Shown: piece by piece, positions 34,881 through 42,299 of the stretch
Numbering within the stretch: the stretch's first letter is position 1
Layout of the letters: the number at the start of each line of letters is the position of its first letter
DNA from: Streptomyces sp. NK08204
GTDB taxonomy: Bacteria; Actinomycetota; Actinomycetes; Streptomycetales; Streptomycetaceae
Direction of reading: 5' to 3'
Assembly: GCF_020400585.1 (NCBI RefSeq)
Contig: NZ_JAINVF010000011.1
Location: 124,001-188,000 of the forward strand
Length of the DNA: 64,000 nucleotides
Position numbers and translations under genes: made by a program
Notes under the pieces: model-generated
Database searches by the model: none
The model's input: only the letters and a program-made list of their open reading frames with translations
Told to the model about the DNA's origin: nothing

Positions 34881-34910
34881 GACCCCCGCCGGAGCAAGCC
34901 AACGGGGGTC
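34881..34910 (+). terminator. Terminator-like hairpin after the two-gene unit
   Basis: GACCCCCG at 34881-34888 pairs with CGGGGGTC at 34903-34910 around a 14-base loop and is followed by TTCG. It lies 97 bases past the stop of the large gene. The same sequence context occurs upstream at 31640. Confidence 0.65.
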
Positions 34911-34917
34911 TTCGCAT

Positions 34918-35030
34918 GTCACAGCCCTATGAGCTAGCTCCCGACTGGTATCTGTCCGACCAGATGGTAGATCTCACGGCCGCGAAGCGCTTGAGGCAAC
35001 GGACGATTTGGCACCGGGTCTTGCCATGGC
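34918..35030 (-). pseudogene. Degenerate IS110 3'-end remnant
   Basis: From TGTCAC to about 35030 the DNA still aligns with the 3' end of the intact IS110 gene: GACCAG-GG-AGA-CT, CGGCCGCG-A-CGCTTGA, and CCGGGT-TTGCC are conserved in order and spacing. The copy has many substitutions and no open frame, and is older than the other copies. Confidence 0.65.
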
Positions 35031-35059
35031 GGCCTGAAGGAGCCACTCCACGCAGTCGC

Positions 35060-35287
35060 CTACTGTGCCTGCCGCTTCACGTACCCGACTGCGGTCATGC
35101 CGGCAGAGAAGACGAATGCCACGACAGCCCCACCGGAAGCAACAGCGGTAAGCGGGGGCTGCCCCAGAACGGCACAGCCGACCCCGGCGGTAAGCCCAAC
35201 AATCATGGCAATCAAGGCGACAACGACCGCGTGGTACACGCGGTGGTCGCAGACAGAAGTAGTTGCAGAAAAGGAAGGCCCTCTCAA
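35060..35287 (-). CDS. Small two-span membrane protein
   Basis: An open frame of up to 75 codons with two clear hydrophobic helices ('HAVVVALIAMIVGLTAGVGCAVLG' and 'LTAVASGGAVVAFVFSAGMTAVGYV') followed by a basic tail ('KRQAQ'), the pattern of a small inner-membrane protein. The start is uncertain: a TTG at 35287 gives the full length and a GTG at 35239 gives 59 residues; neither has a strong ribosome site. It lies inside the island with no partner gene. It could be a real gene or a fragment. Confidence 0.4.
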   Translation of the reverse strand: MRGPSFSATTSVCDHRVYHAVVVALIAMIVGLTAGVGCAVLGQPPLTAVASGGAVVAFVFSAGMTAVGYVKRQAQ

Positions 35288-35548
35288 GCATCGTCAGAGC
35301 GCCGTCACGGAACCAGGGCAGGAGTCAACCCGCCGCCGGATCTGAGTCACGACGTCGCCGCCCAACGGGCGTCGCCATAGGAGAGCGCCAGCCAGACGCC
35401 CCTATTGGGATTCTGCCGCCACGCCATAGCGATCGGCCATCTGCACCGATGCACCTTGCCTTTCAAGGATCTCGTCAACCACGTACAGAGTAGCCAATGC
35501 CACTGACATCCGCGCGAGTTGGCAGGGATCCGTCTGGAGCTGGGGGGC

Positions 35549-36058
35549 TTACCGGTGTCGAGCCGCACCGCCATCTGCGAGGAACCCGAAGCAGAACTTC
35601 AACGTTCCAGCAAGGCGAAGACGACGCGCCGGCGGGTTGGCCAGGTAGTCGTTCGCACGCCCCCAGTCCCTACGGTCTCCGGGGAGCGATTCGTACCAGG
35701 CAAGACCTCGGGCATTGCACTCGCGACACAGCAGGCCGCGAACGCACGCTCCGCATATGGACCAGGCGGCGTCCGACGGCTTACAGCATGCGTGATCGTG
35801 GTCGATGTTCCAATGCGGGGAGCTTCCGTCGCGGTCGGGTCCTTGCCCGCACAACGCGCATACTCCGCCCTGAAGATCCAGGATGGCCCTCAGATCACCT
35901 GCCGTCAGATTGTATCGGCGGCCTTGCCGGGCTAACCGACTACAGCTCTGGCAATGCCCCGCGCGTCGGCCTTCTCCCCAGTATTTGACGGTGACGCCGC
36001 ATCCCTCGCAGTCGTGCAAGGTGTTGCGTGTCAGCGGAACTCCGTAGCCACCTACCAT
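35549..36058 (-). CDS. Endonuclease VII-like HNH protein
   Basis: A 169-residue protein with an N-terminal zinc-ribbon pattern ('CEGCGVTVKYWGEGRRAGHCQSC') and a C-terminal recombination-endonuclease-VII-type HNH fold: 'LRAILDLQGGVCALCGQ', the catalytic 'WNIDHDHACC', and 'CVRGLLCRECNARGLAWY'. Such proteins are common in actinobacteriophages and act on branched or double-stranded DNA. I take ATG 36058 as the start; a TTG at 36124 would add 22 residues. It lies between IS110 remnants and may be phage derived. Confidence 0.7.
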   Translation of the reverse strand: MVGGYGVPLTRNTLHDCEGCGVTVKYWGEGRRAGHCQSCSRLARQGRRYNLTAGDLRAILDLQGGVCALCGQGPDRDGSSPHWNIDHDHACCKPSDAAWSICGACVRGLLCRECNARGLAWYESLPGDRRDWGRANDYLANPPARRLRLAGTLKFCFGFLADGGAARHR

Positions 36059-36208
36059 CCCTCGACGATAGCGGGCAGCACTGACATTGATGCTGATACT
36101 CAGGTTCCGGCGGTCGTGGCCCAACCACTGACTGACGTCCTGCTGGGCTGTCTTCGCGTTGGTCTGTCCGGCTGCCGGGATCTGTTCTCACGGCTCCGGC
36201 CGGGCGGA

Positions 36209-37005
36209 ACATGACCTGATAGGAGCTTGGTCAGAAGCCCCTTCAATGTCCTGTCTGCGCCACCCGGCCGGTGCCCACCTCCGGCAAGGAAGGCACCATC
36301 AGCATGACATTGGCGGCGGCACAGGACACAGCGGACCAGGAGGTGTTCGGCGGTCGACTCCAATGCCGACACCCTCTCCGTCGCGGTCATCAGCGGCAAC
36401 GGCGGCCACCTGGCGGACGCCGAGTTCACCACCACCACCGGCCGGATATGCCGCGGCCCTGGCCTTCCTGAACGCACACGGCCACGTGATCGCGATCGGC
36501 GTGGAAGGCACCTCCTCCTACGGAGCCGGCTTCACCCGCGTCGCGGTGTCACACGGGCAGCACGTCGTCGAGGTCAACCGGCCCGACCGGGCCGAACGCC
36601 GCCGCATCGGCAAGTCCGACCCCATCGACGCCTACGCCGCCGCCCGCGCCGCCCTGTCCGGACGCGCCTCCAGCGCCCCCAAGGACGACACCGTCGCCGG
36701 CATACGCGCCCTGCACAACGGCGCCCGTTCCGCGGTGAAGCCCCGCACCGCCGCCTTGAACCAGATCGGCAGCATCCTCATCACCGCTCCCGAGACCGAC
36801 CGGGCGAAGTACGGCCACCTCAAAGGAACGGACCGCACCGACGCCCTGGCCCGGCTGCGGCCGGCCGGTGGCGCGGTCCACACCGCTGTCCTCACCGCGC
36901 TGAAAAGCCTTGCCCGACGGGTCAAGGAGCTGACCGCCGAGCACCAGGCCCTGGTCAAGGCCCTGGACAGCGTGGTGAGCGTCCACAACCCCGGCTGGCG
37001 AGCCG
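36209..37005 (+). pseudogene. Second type of IS110 transposase, frameshifted and truncated
   Basis: The region encodes an IS110-type N-terminal domain of a different subgroup. 'VDSNADTLSVAVISGNGGHLADAEFTTTT' is in one frame and 'AGYAAALAFLNAHGHVIAIGVEGTSSYGAGFTRV' and 'RRRIGKSDPIDAYAAARAALSGRAS' in another, so a frameshift lies near 36430, and a second change near 36350 precedes it. The C-terminal Transposase_20 domain is absent after 'VSVHNPG'. The sequence TGACCTGATAGGAGCTTGG before it resembles the left end of this IS group. Confidence 0.8.
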
Positions 37006-37267
37006 CCCGCTGCTCCCCTTGGGCCTGCCGCAGTGAGGGCCAGCCTGTGCAGGACGACTCCAGGCTGGCCTCGGGAGCCACATCAGGAGACGCTAGACTT
37101 TGCGACAGCAAACGGACGTGTCTTGGTTGATCGCACCAAGTCCCTGGGGCGCGTGTTGCGCATCGGCCGTATAACGCGTGCCGTCGCTGTGTCCTTGCTT
37201 CGGGTGGCTCCCAAGAGGACAACCGAGTGCAAAGCCGCCCGCACCGGCGTTGTAACCCTCCTGTTCG

Positions 37268-37299
37268 GAAGCCCCGCCAGGCCGCACCCGCGGGGCTTC
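37268..37299. terminator. Strong hairpin near the right island edge
   Basis: GAAGCCCCGC at 37268-37277 pairs perfectly with GCGGGGCTTC at 37290-37299 around a 12-base loop, followed by T and CGTCG. It lies in a 320-base stretch (37006-37326) without a gene, between the broken transposase and the IS110 repeat, and may terminate a transcript that has been lost. Confidence 0.65.
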
Positions 37300-37326
37300 T
37301 CGTCGCACTCCGCTCGCACACCCCTA

Positions 37327-37565
37327 TCACTCACGCCCCAGACCCTCTCACGTCTCACGACTGCCCCTATGGCGGGGGTTGCGGCTGCACGGGTCTGACC
37401 AGGTGGAAGACCTTCCGGGCCGCGTAACGCTTGACACTTCGGACAATCTCGCGCCGGGTTTTGCCCTCCTTGCTGCGGCGTTCGTAGTACTCCTGGGTGC
37501 GCGGATCGACGCGCAGGCGGGTCTGCACCATCCGGTGCAGGGCCGCGTTCGCTTGCCGGTCGCCG
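37327..37565 (-). repeat. Right copy of the island-flanking direct repeat (IS110 3' fragment plus pcaL edge)
   Basis: This is the partner of 24787-25024. It begins with the reverse complement of the first pcaL codons and leader, continues through the 3' end of the IS110 gene and stops abruptly at 37565, where the sequence becomes unrelated. Three mismatches to the left copy were counted. It ends 54 bases before the next gene. Confidence 0.8.
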
Positions 37566-37618
37566 CGACAGTGCCGGGAAATATCGCCCACCGGGCGAAG
37601 CGGTCTCCTCGTTTTCCC

Positions 37619-38749
37619 ATGACCGGGGCTGGGCACCCGATGCCCATGGCGACGCGTCCGGTTCCGGTGCGAACCATCCTCGCCACCATCGGCCTGGTGC
37701 TCGCCGCCTACGTCGTACTCGACCTGGTGGTCCAGGCTCGCCGGGTCCTGATCTGGGCGGTCATCGCGTTGTTCCTGGCCGTCTCCCTTCATCCGGCGGT
37801 CGAAGCCCTGCAGCGACGGGTGCCGCGGTGCCGACGATCGGTGGCCGCCTTGCTGGTCTTCCTGGCCGCGGCCGCGGCCGTCTGCGCGGTGGTCGCCCTG
37901 TTCGTCATCCCCCTGGCCCAGGAGGGAAGCCGGTTCGCCGGTCGCCTACCCGCGATGATCAGGGACACCCAGGCCGGCCGCGGGCCAGTCGGCAACCTGC
38001 TGGAACGGACGCACGCTCTGCAGTATGTCCAGCACCATCAGGCGCAGATCCACGCGTTCGCCACCGGACTGAGCACGCCCGTCGCGAAGTTCCTCCGCGG
38101 TGCAGCGAGCACCGCGGCAGGCATCGTCACCATTTTCGTGCTGGCCTATCTGATGGTGCTGGAGGGCCCCAAGGCCATAGACCGGTCCCTGGCCCTCGTG
38201 GCCGAGGCGCCCGCGGCCCGCATACGCCGCGTCGGAGTCGCGTGCGCCCGTACCGTCAACGGCTATCTGACCGGGAACTTGCTGATCAGCGTCATCTGCG
38301 GGCTTCTGACCTACGTCGTGCTGCTGGTTTCCGGAGTGCCGTTCGCCGGCCTGCTGGCCCTCTTCGTCGCCGTGACCGACCTTATTCCCCTGGTGGGAGC
38401 CACCATAGGAGCCGTCGTCGCTTCCGCAGTGGCGTTCGTCCACTCCCTGCCGGCCGGCATTGGGGCCGTCATCTTCTTCATCGTCTATCAGCTGGCCGAA
38501 AACCACCTCCTGCAACCGGTCATCCTGTCTCGGACGGTGAAACTCAACCCCCTCACCGTGCTGTTGGCCACCCTGATCGCCGCCGAAGTCGCCGGAATCC
38601 TCGGTGCCCTGCTGGCGATTCCCGTCACCGGCATCATCCAGGTCGTCCTCGGTGACATCTGGGCTCACCGCGGCGGTCGGTCACCGGGACCGCCGACACG
38701 GACAGACAACAGCCCCGAGCACGCAGACCGCTCCGACGCCCCCGAATAA
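37619..38749 (+). CDS. AI-2E-family (PerM/TqsA-like) membrane protein
   Basis: A 376-residue polytopic membrane protein of the AI-2E transporter family. It has two N-terminal spans ('ILATIGLVLAAYVVLDLVVQARRVLIWAVIALFLAVSLHPAVEAL'), a soluble middle part and a C-terminal membrane block with the family motifs 'FVAVTDLIPLVGATIGAVVA' and 'VYQLAENHLLQPVILSRTVKLNPLTVLLATLIAAEVAGILGALLAIPVTGI'. Members export signalling or metabolite molecules or act as Na+/H+ antiporters; the substrate is unknown. The start (ATG 37619, or 37640) lies only 54 bases from the truncated IS110 copy, so the native promoter may have been replaced, and no clear ribosome site is visible. Confidence 0.85.
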   Translation: MTGAGHPMPMATRPVPVRTILATIGLVLAAYVVLDLVVQARRVLIWAVIALFLAVSLHPAVEALQRRVPRCRRSVAALLVFLAAAAAVCAVVALFVIPLAQEGSRFAGRLPAMIRDTQAGRGPVGNLLERTHALQYVQHHQAQIHAFATGLSTPVAKFLRGAASTAAGIVTIFVLAYLMVLEGPKAIDRSLALVAEAPAARIRRVGVACARTVNGYLTGNLLISVICGLLTYVVLLVSGVPFAGLLALFVAVTDLIPLVGATIGAVVASAVAFVHSLPAGIGAVIFFIVYQLAENHLLQPVILSRTVKLNPLTVLLATLIAAEVAGILGALLAIPVTGIIQVVLGDIWAHRGGRSPGPPTRTDNSPEHADRSDAPE

Positions 38750-38752
38750 CGG

Positions 38753-38971
38753 GCTGAAGGAATCCGGCAGCCCAAGCGCCACGAGGAGTTCGCTCAGGTC
38801 GACGACTGCGCCTTTCTGACCGAACACCTCGGCTGCCGCTGCGGTTGGTCACCGGAGGGCTTCTCCGCCCAGTTGGGCGCGCCGCACGACGCCGGCGTCG
38901 CCGTCATGGCCGCGCCCACTACGATGCGCGCGAAGTACCTCCGCCGGCCGACGGCCCGCGGAGGTGCGTGA
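38753..38971 (+). pseudogene. Possible gene fragment downstream of the AI-2E gene
   Basis: Right after the AI-2E stop, in the same frame, about 70 codons are open and have normal codon bias ('PKRHEEFAQVDDCAFLTEHLGCRCGWSPEGFSAQLGAPHDAGVAV'). There is no ATG, GTG or TTG at its beginning, so it looks like a fragment of a lost gene. The Asp-Cys-Ala-Phe-Leu-Thr-Glu-His run recalls the helix-turn-helix lead of small DNA-binding proteins, but I cannot identify a family. Confidence 0.3.
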
Positions 38972-39012
38972 TGTCGCCGCTCGCCGGCGCCCGATCGGTC
39001 CGGCTCCGCAGG

Positions 39013-39690
39013 TCAGTGCTGGGCGTGCGGACGTGCGTGGAACAAGGGGCGCCGCTGGGGGGCCGTGCCGGCAGCCAGATGACCGATCTCGACACGTGTC
39101 CTGATGGCGCGGACCACTTCGGTCAGACCGACGACGATGGCCATGACGCCCACTACCAGCGTGAGTGTCGCGATGGAGGCGAACGGCATGACGATCATCA
39201 CGATGCCGGCCATGGTGCCGATGATGCCGAAGGCCACGTGCCAGCCGCGCGCCGGCATGGTCTGATCGGAGGCCGCCGCGACCGTCTCCAAGGTGCCCCG
39301 CAGCAGCCAGCTGAAGCCGATCCACAGGGCGAGCAGGAAGACCGACTCGAGGGGGCCCCGGAAGCAGATCAGTCCCAACAGGACGGAGACCGCGCCGGTG
39401 ATGAAGTGCAGTACGCGAAGGTGCCGGGGGACGTGGGTGCCGAAGGCGGCGGCGAGTTGGAAGGCACCGGTGGCCAGCAGGTAGACGCCGAAGAGCACGC
39501 CGACGACGCGTAGCGTCTCGCCCGGCCAGACCAGGGCGATGACGCCCAGGGCGATGGTGGCGAGGCCCATGGTGAGCAGGATCTGCCAGCCCATGTTCGC
39601 CAGAGCGGTGATGCCTTCGACCGCAGGACCTTCTTGTGGTTCGGTGCCACGTGGCGGAACGAAACCGGGGGAATCGGAAGAAGATGTCAT
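39013..39690 (-). CDS. HdeD-family acid-resistance-like membrane protein
   Basis: A 225-residue protein with six hydrophobic helices arranged in three pairs, each with the DUF308 signature ('ALGVIALVWPGETLRVVGVLFGVYLLATGAFQLAAAF', 'SVLLGLICFRGP', 'AGIVMIVMPFASIATLTLVVGVMAIVVG'). HdeD proteins are membrane proteins linked to acid or envelope stress in enterobacteria; the role in actinobacteria is not known. ATG 39690 has AAGGAGG eight bases upstream. The 222 bases between this gene and the next contain no other gene. Confidence 0.85.
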   Translation of the reverse strand: MTSSSDSPGFVPPRGTEPQEGPAVEGITALANMGWQILLTMGLATIALGVIALVWPGETLRVVGVLFGVYLLATGAFQLAAAFGTHVPRHLRVLHFITGAVSVLLGLICFRGPLESVFLLALWIGFSWLLRGTLETVAAASDQTMPARGWHVAFGIIGTMAGIVMIVMPFASIATLTLVVGVMAIVVGLTEVVRAIRTRVEIGHLAAGTAPQRRPLFHARPHAQH

Positions 39691-39912
39691 GGCACCTACC
39701 TCCTTCTGTGAGCACCGTCGTCACATCACTACATGTCCATCGTCACCCGATCAGTCTCATCTCGCTCGGCAGGGAGGGCAGGGGACCGTGGCGCATGCGG
39801 TGTTCCGGGCAAGCTCCTCCGTCCTGCGGGAGCCGGGGTGCGTTTCCGCCGGACCGTCCGATGCCGGCGGCCAGGCACAGTCGTGGTGTCCCGTTCGGGT
39901 GAACGACGGCAT

Positions 39913-40956
39913 TCACGTGTGGGGGGTGATGACGGCACGTCCTTGGATCCTGCCGTCGTGCAGGAGCTGGTAAGCCTCGTTCGCGCGTTGCAGGGGGAAG
40001 TGCTCGACCAGCACCTTGATCTTTTCCTGCTGGGCGAGCGTGATCACATCCATCAGTTCGGTGAGGGAGCCCCAGTAGGGCGAGGCGACCGAGCACTCGT
40101 GCGGCGGGCTGGAGAAGTCGACGGGCAGGGCTCCGCCGCCGAGTCCGACAATGGTCAGGTGCCCGAGCACCCTGGCCACCCGGGCAGCCATCCGCAGGGT
40201 CGCGTCCATGCCCACCATGTCCAGCACGAGCTGGGCGCCCTGCTGCGCCGTCATGTCCCTGATGCGCGCGATCGCCTCGTTGCCAGAGAGCAGAGCTTCC
40301 TCGGCGCCCAAGCGCTGGGCGGTCTCCAGCTTGCCGGCGTCGGTGTCCACAGCGACGACGGTGGTCGCCGCGCTGAGCGCGCGCAGGATCTGGATGGTCA
40401 TCTGGCCCAGACCGCCGGCCCCGATCACGACCGCGGTCGAGCCCGGTCCCAGTAGGTGCAGCGACCGCTTCACAGCGTGATAGCCGGTCAGTCCGGCGTC
40501 GCTGAGCGGGGCGGCCTGGCGGGGGTCGAGGGCGCCGAGCGGAATCAGGTAGCGCACCGCCGGGACCAGCAGGTACTCGGCCATGCCGCCGTCGTGTCCA
40601 CCGCGCAGGCCCGGACCCTCACCCGCGCGCTTCTGGCAGTAGTTCTCCTGGCCCCGACGGCAGTTGGCGCACCCTCCGCAGCCCCAGGCGCCGTAGACGA
40701 TCACAGGGTCCCCGGGCTCGAACCCAGTGACGCCCGGTCCCAGCTGCTCCACCCACCCGGCGTTCTCGTGCCCGAGCGTGAAGGGCAGATTCGTGAAGCC
40801 GGGCAGCGGTCCGGGTGCCTGCATGATGTGCAGATCGGAGTGGCAGGCACCGGCACCCGCGACCTTCACCAGGACCTGGCCAGGGCCGGGCCTGGGTACC
40901 GGCACCTCGCGCAGCTCGGGCGGTTGCCGCCAGCCGACGAGTTGAAGAGCCCGCAT
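39913..40956 (-). CDS. Zinc-dependent alcohol dehydrogenase of the P450 operon
   Basis: A 347-residue medium-chain dehydrogenase. Catalytic zinc ligands are in 'GACHSDLH' and 'LGHENAGWVE', the structural-zinc cysteines in 'GCGGCANCRRGQENYC', and the NAD(P) loop is 'VIGAGGLGQM'. It probably oxidises an alcohol made by the P450 of the same operon to an aldehyde or ketone. It begins 23 bases past the P450 stop and is the last gene of a four-gene minus-strand operon. Confidence 0.9.
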   Translation of the reverse strand: MRALQLVGWRQPPELREVPVPRPGPGQVLVKVAGAGACHSDLHIMQAPGPLPGFTNLPFTLGHENAGWVEQLGPGVTGFEPGDPVIVYGAWGCGGCANCRRGQENYCQKRAGEGPGLRGGHDGGMAEYLLVPAVRYLIPLGALDPRQAAPLSDAGLTGYHAVKRSLHLLGPGSTAVVIGAGGLGQMTIQILRALSAATTVVAVDTDAGKLETAQRLGAEEALLSGNEAIARIRDMTAQQGAQLVLDMVGMDATLRMAARVARVLGHLTIVGLGGGALPVDFSSPPHECSVASPYWGSLTELMDVITLAQQEKIKVLVEHFPLQRANEAYQLLHDGRIQGRAVITPHT

Positions 40957-40979
40957 GGCGATCCTTTACGCGACGCTGG

Positions 40980-42248
40980 TCAGTCGCGGATGCCGTCGAT
41001 GTCGACGAGGACGTGCCGCGGCCCCCGGAAGATCTGGTTGTGCCGGTACGGCGGCGGGTCCTCGACCAGCCGGGGGTTCTGCACCCGGCGGACGAACTCG
41101 CCGACCGCAATCTGGACCTCGAGTCGCGCGAGCGGGGCGCCGAAGCAGAAGTGGATGCCCTGGCTGAATCCGAGGTGCTGGTTGTCGCGGCGCTCGAGGT
41201 CGAGCTCGTCGGGGTCGGTGAACCGTTCCGGGTCGCGGTTGGCCGAGCCGTACGCCAGGAAGATCGGCGCTCCCTTGGGGATGGTGGTGCCGGCGATGTC
41301 GATGTCCTCCACGGCGGAGCGGGTGTGCCAGAACTGCACCGACGACTCGTAGCGCAGCAGTTCCTCCACCCCGGGCACGATCAGGTCGGGCCGGCGGCGC
41401 AGCTTCTCCAGCGCGTCGGGGTGGCGCAGCAGGGTGAGCACGCTGTGGGCGATGAGGTTGACCGTGGTTTCGTGTCCCGCGAAGATCAGGAGCAGGGCAT
41501 TGCTCGCGAGCACCCCCTTGGACATCCGTCCCTCCGGGCCGTCCTCGTTCACCAGCGCGGAGAGCATGCCCGGGCCGGGCTGCCGGGCGTAACGGTCGAG
41601 CAGCTCGCCGGCGAACTGCCCGAACTCCTGCACGGCCTGGCGCCCCCCGGCCTGCCTGCTCCGTATCTCTTCGGAGGCGGCTTCCGGACCGAAGTCCAAA
41701 GCGTCCAGAGCCGTTTCGATCCACTGGTGGAAGCGCGGCTCGTCCTCCAGCGGCACGCCCAGCACCTTGCAGATCACCGTCACCGGCAAGGGGTAGGCGA
41801 AGTCGTCGACGGCGTCGATCCGGGTCTTGCCCTTCATGTCGTCCAGGAGGCCGCCGACGATGCGGCGGATCTCGGGCTCCAGGTCGGATATCAGGTCAGG
41901 CGCATGAGGCGGCCCGACGAAGTGCGGCATCATCGTCCGGCGGTCCCGATCGTGCTCGGGCGGATCGCAGGTGATGATGTTCGGCTCGGTCAGCGCTTCC
42001 CTGATCGGCTCGTCCACCGGCTCGGCCGGGCCCTCTGCCTGGGTCACGGCCGGGACGGGACATTTCCTCGGGTCCGAACTGACCCGGGGGTCGTGCAGCA
42101 GCGCGACGATCTCCCGGTAGGTACTGACGACATAGGTACCGTCCGGCTGCCGCGCCACCGGTTGCTTGCGCAGTTCCTCGTAGAACGGGTACGGGTTGGC
42201 GCGGTTGGCGTAGCGGAGGGCCTGCTGCCAGGGGGTTTCCTCGACCAC
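40980..42248 (-). CDS. Cytochrome P450, class I
   Basis: A 422-residue soluble P450. The I-helix oxygen-activation motif is 'LLLIFAGHETTVNLI', the K-helix 'ELLRYESS' (ExxR) and the heme-thiolate loop 'LGFSQGIHFCFGAPLARLE'. It needs electrons from the ferredoxin and reductase encoded upstream. The substrate is not evident; the alcohol dehydrogenase downstream suggests hydroxylation of an aliphatic or terpenoid compound. The start is GTG 42248, with GAGGGAG 9-15 bases upstream. Confidence 0.92.
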   Translation of the reverse strand: MVEETPWQQALRYANRANPYPFYEELRKQPVARQPDGTYVVSTYREIVALLHDPRVSSDPRKCPVPAVTQAEGPAEPVDEPIREALTEPNIITCDPPEHDRDRRTMMPHFVGPPHAPDLISDLEPEIRRIVGGLLDDMKGKTRIDAVDDFAYPLPVTVICKVLGVPLEDEPRFHQWIETALDALDFGPEAASEEIRSRQAGGRQAVQEFGQFAGELLDRYARQPGPGMLSALVNEDGPEGRMSKGVLASNALLLIFAGHETTVNLIAHSVLTLLRHPDALEKLRRRPDLIVPGVEELLRYESSVQFWHTRSAVEDIDIAGTTIPKGAPIFLAYGSANRDPERFTDPDELDLERRDNQHLGFSQGIHFCFGAPLARLEVQIAVGEFVRRVQNPRLVEDPPPYRHNQIFRGPRHVLVDIDGIRD

Positions 42249-42299
42249 GAGGCTTCACTCCCTCTTCTCTAGTCGATGCTGTCCGCCCCGACGCGCGCG

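Noticed and set aside
35497..35988. Plus-strand frames opposite the HNH gene
   Set aside because: The minus strand holds the conserved HNH and Cys pairs; the plus frames are shadows.
37083..37358. Minus-strand frame with a pcaL-like beginning
   Set aside because: Only the duplicated pcaL edge gives similarity. The rest is unrelated, so it is part of the repeat and not a gene.
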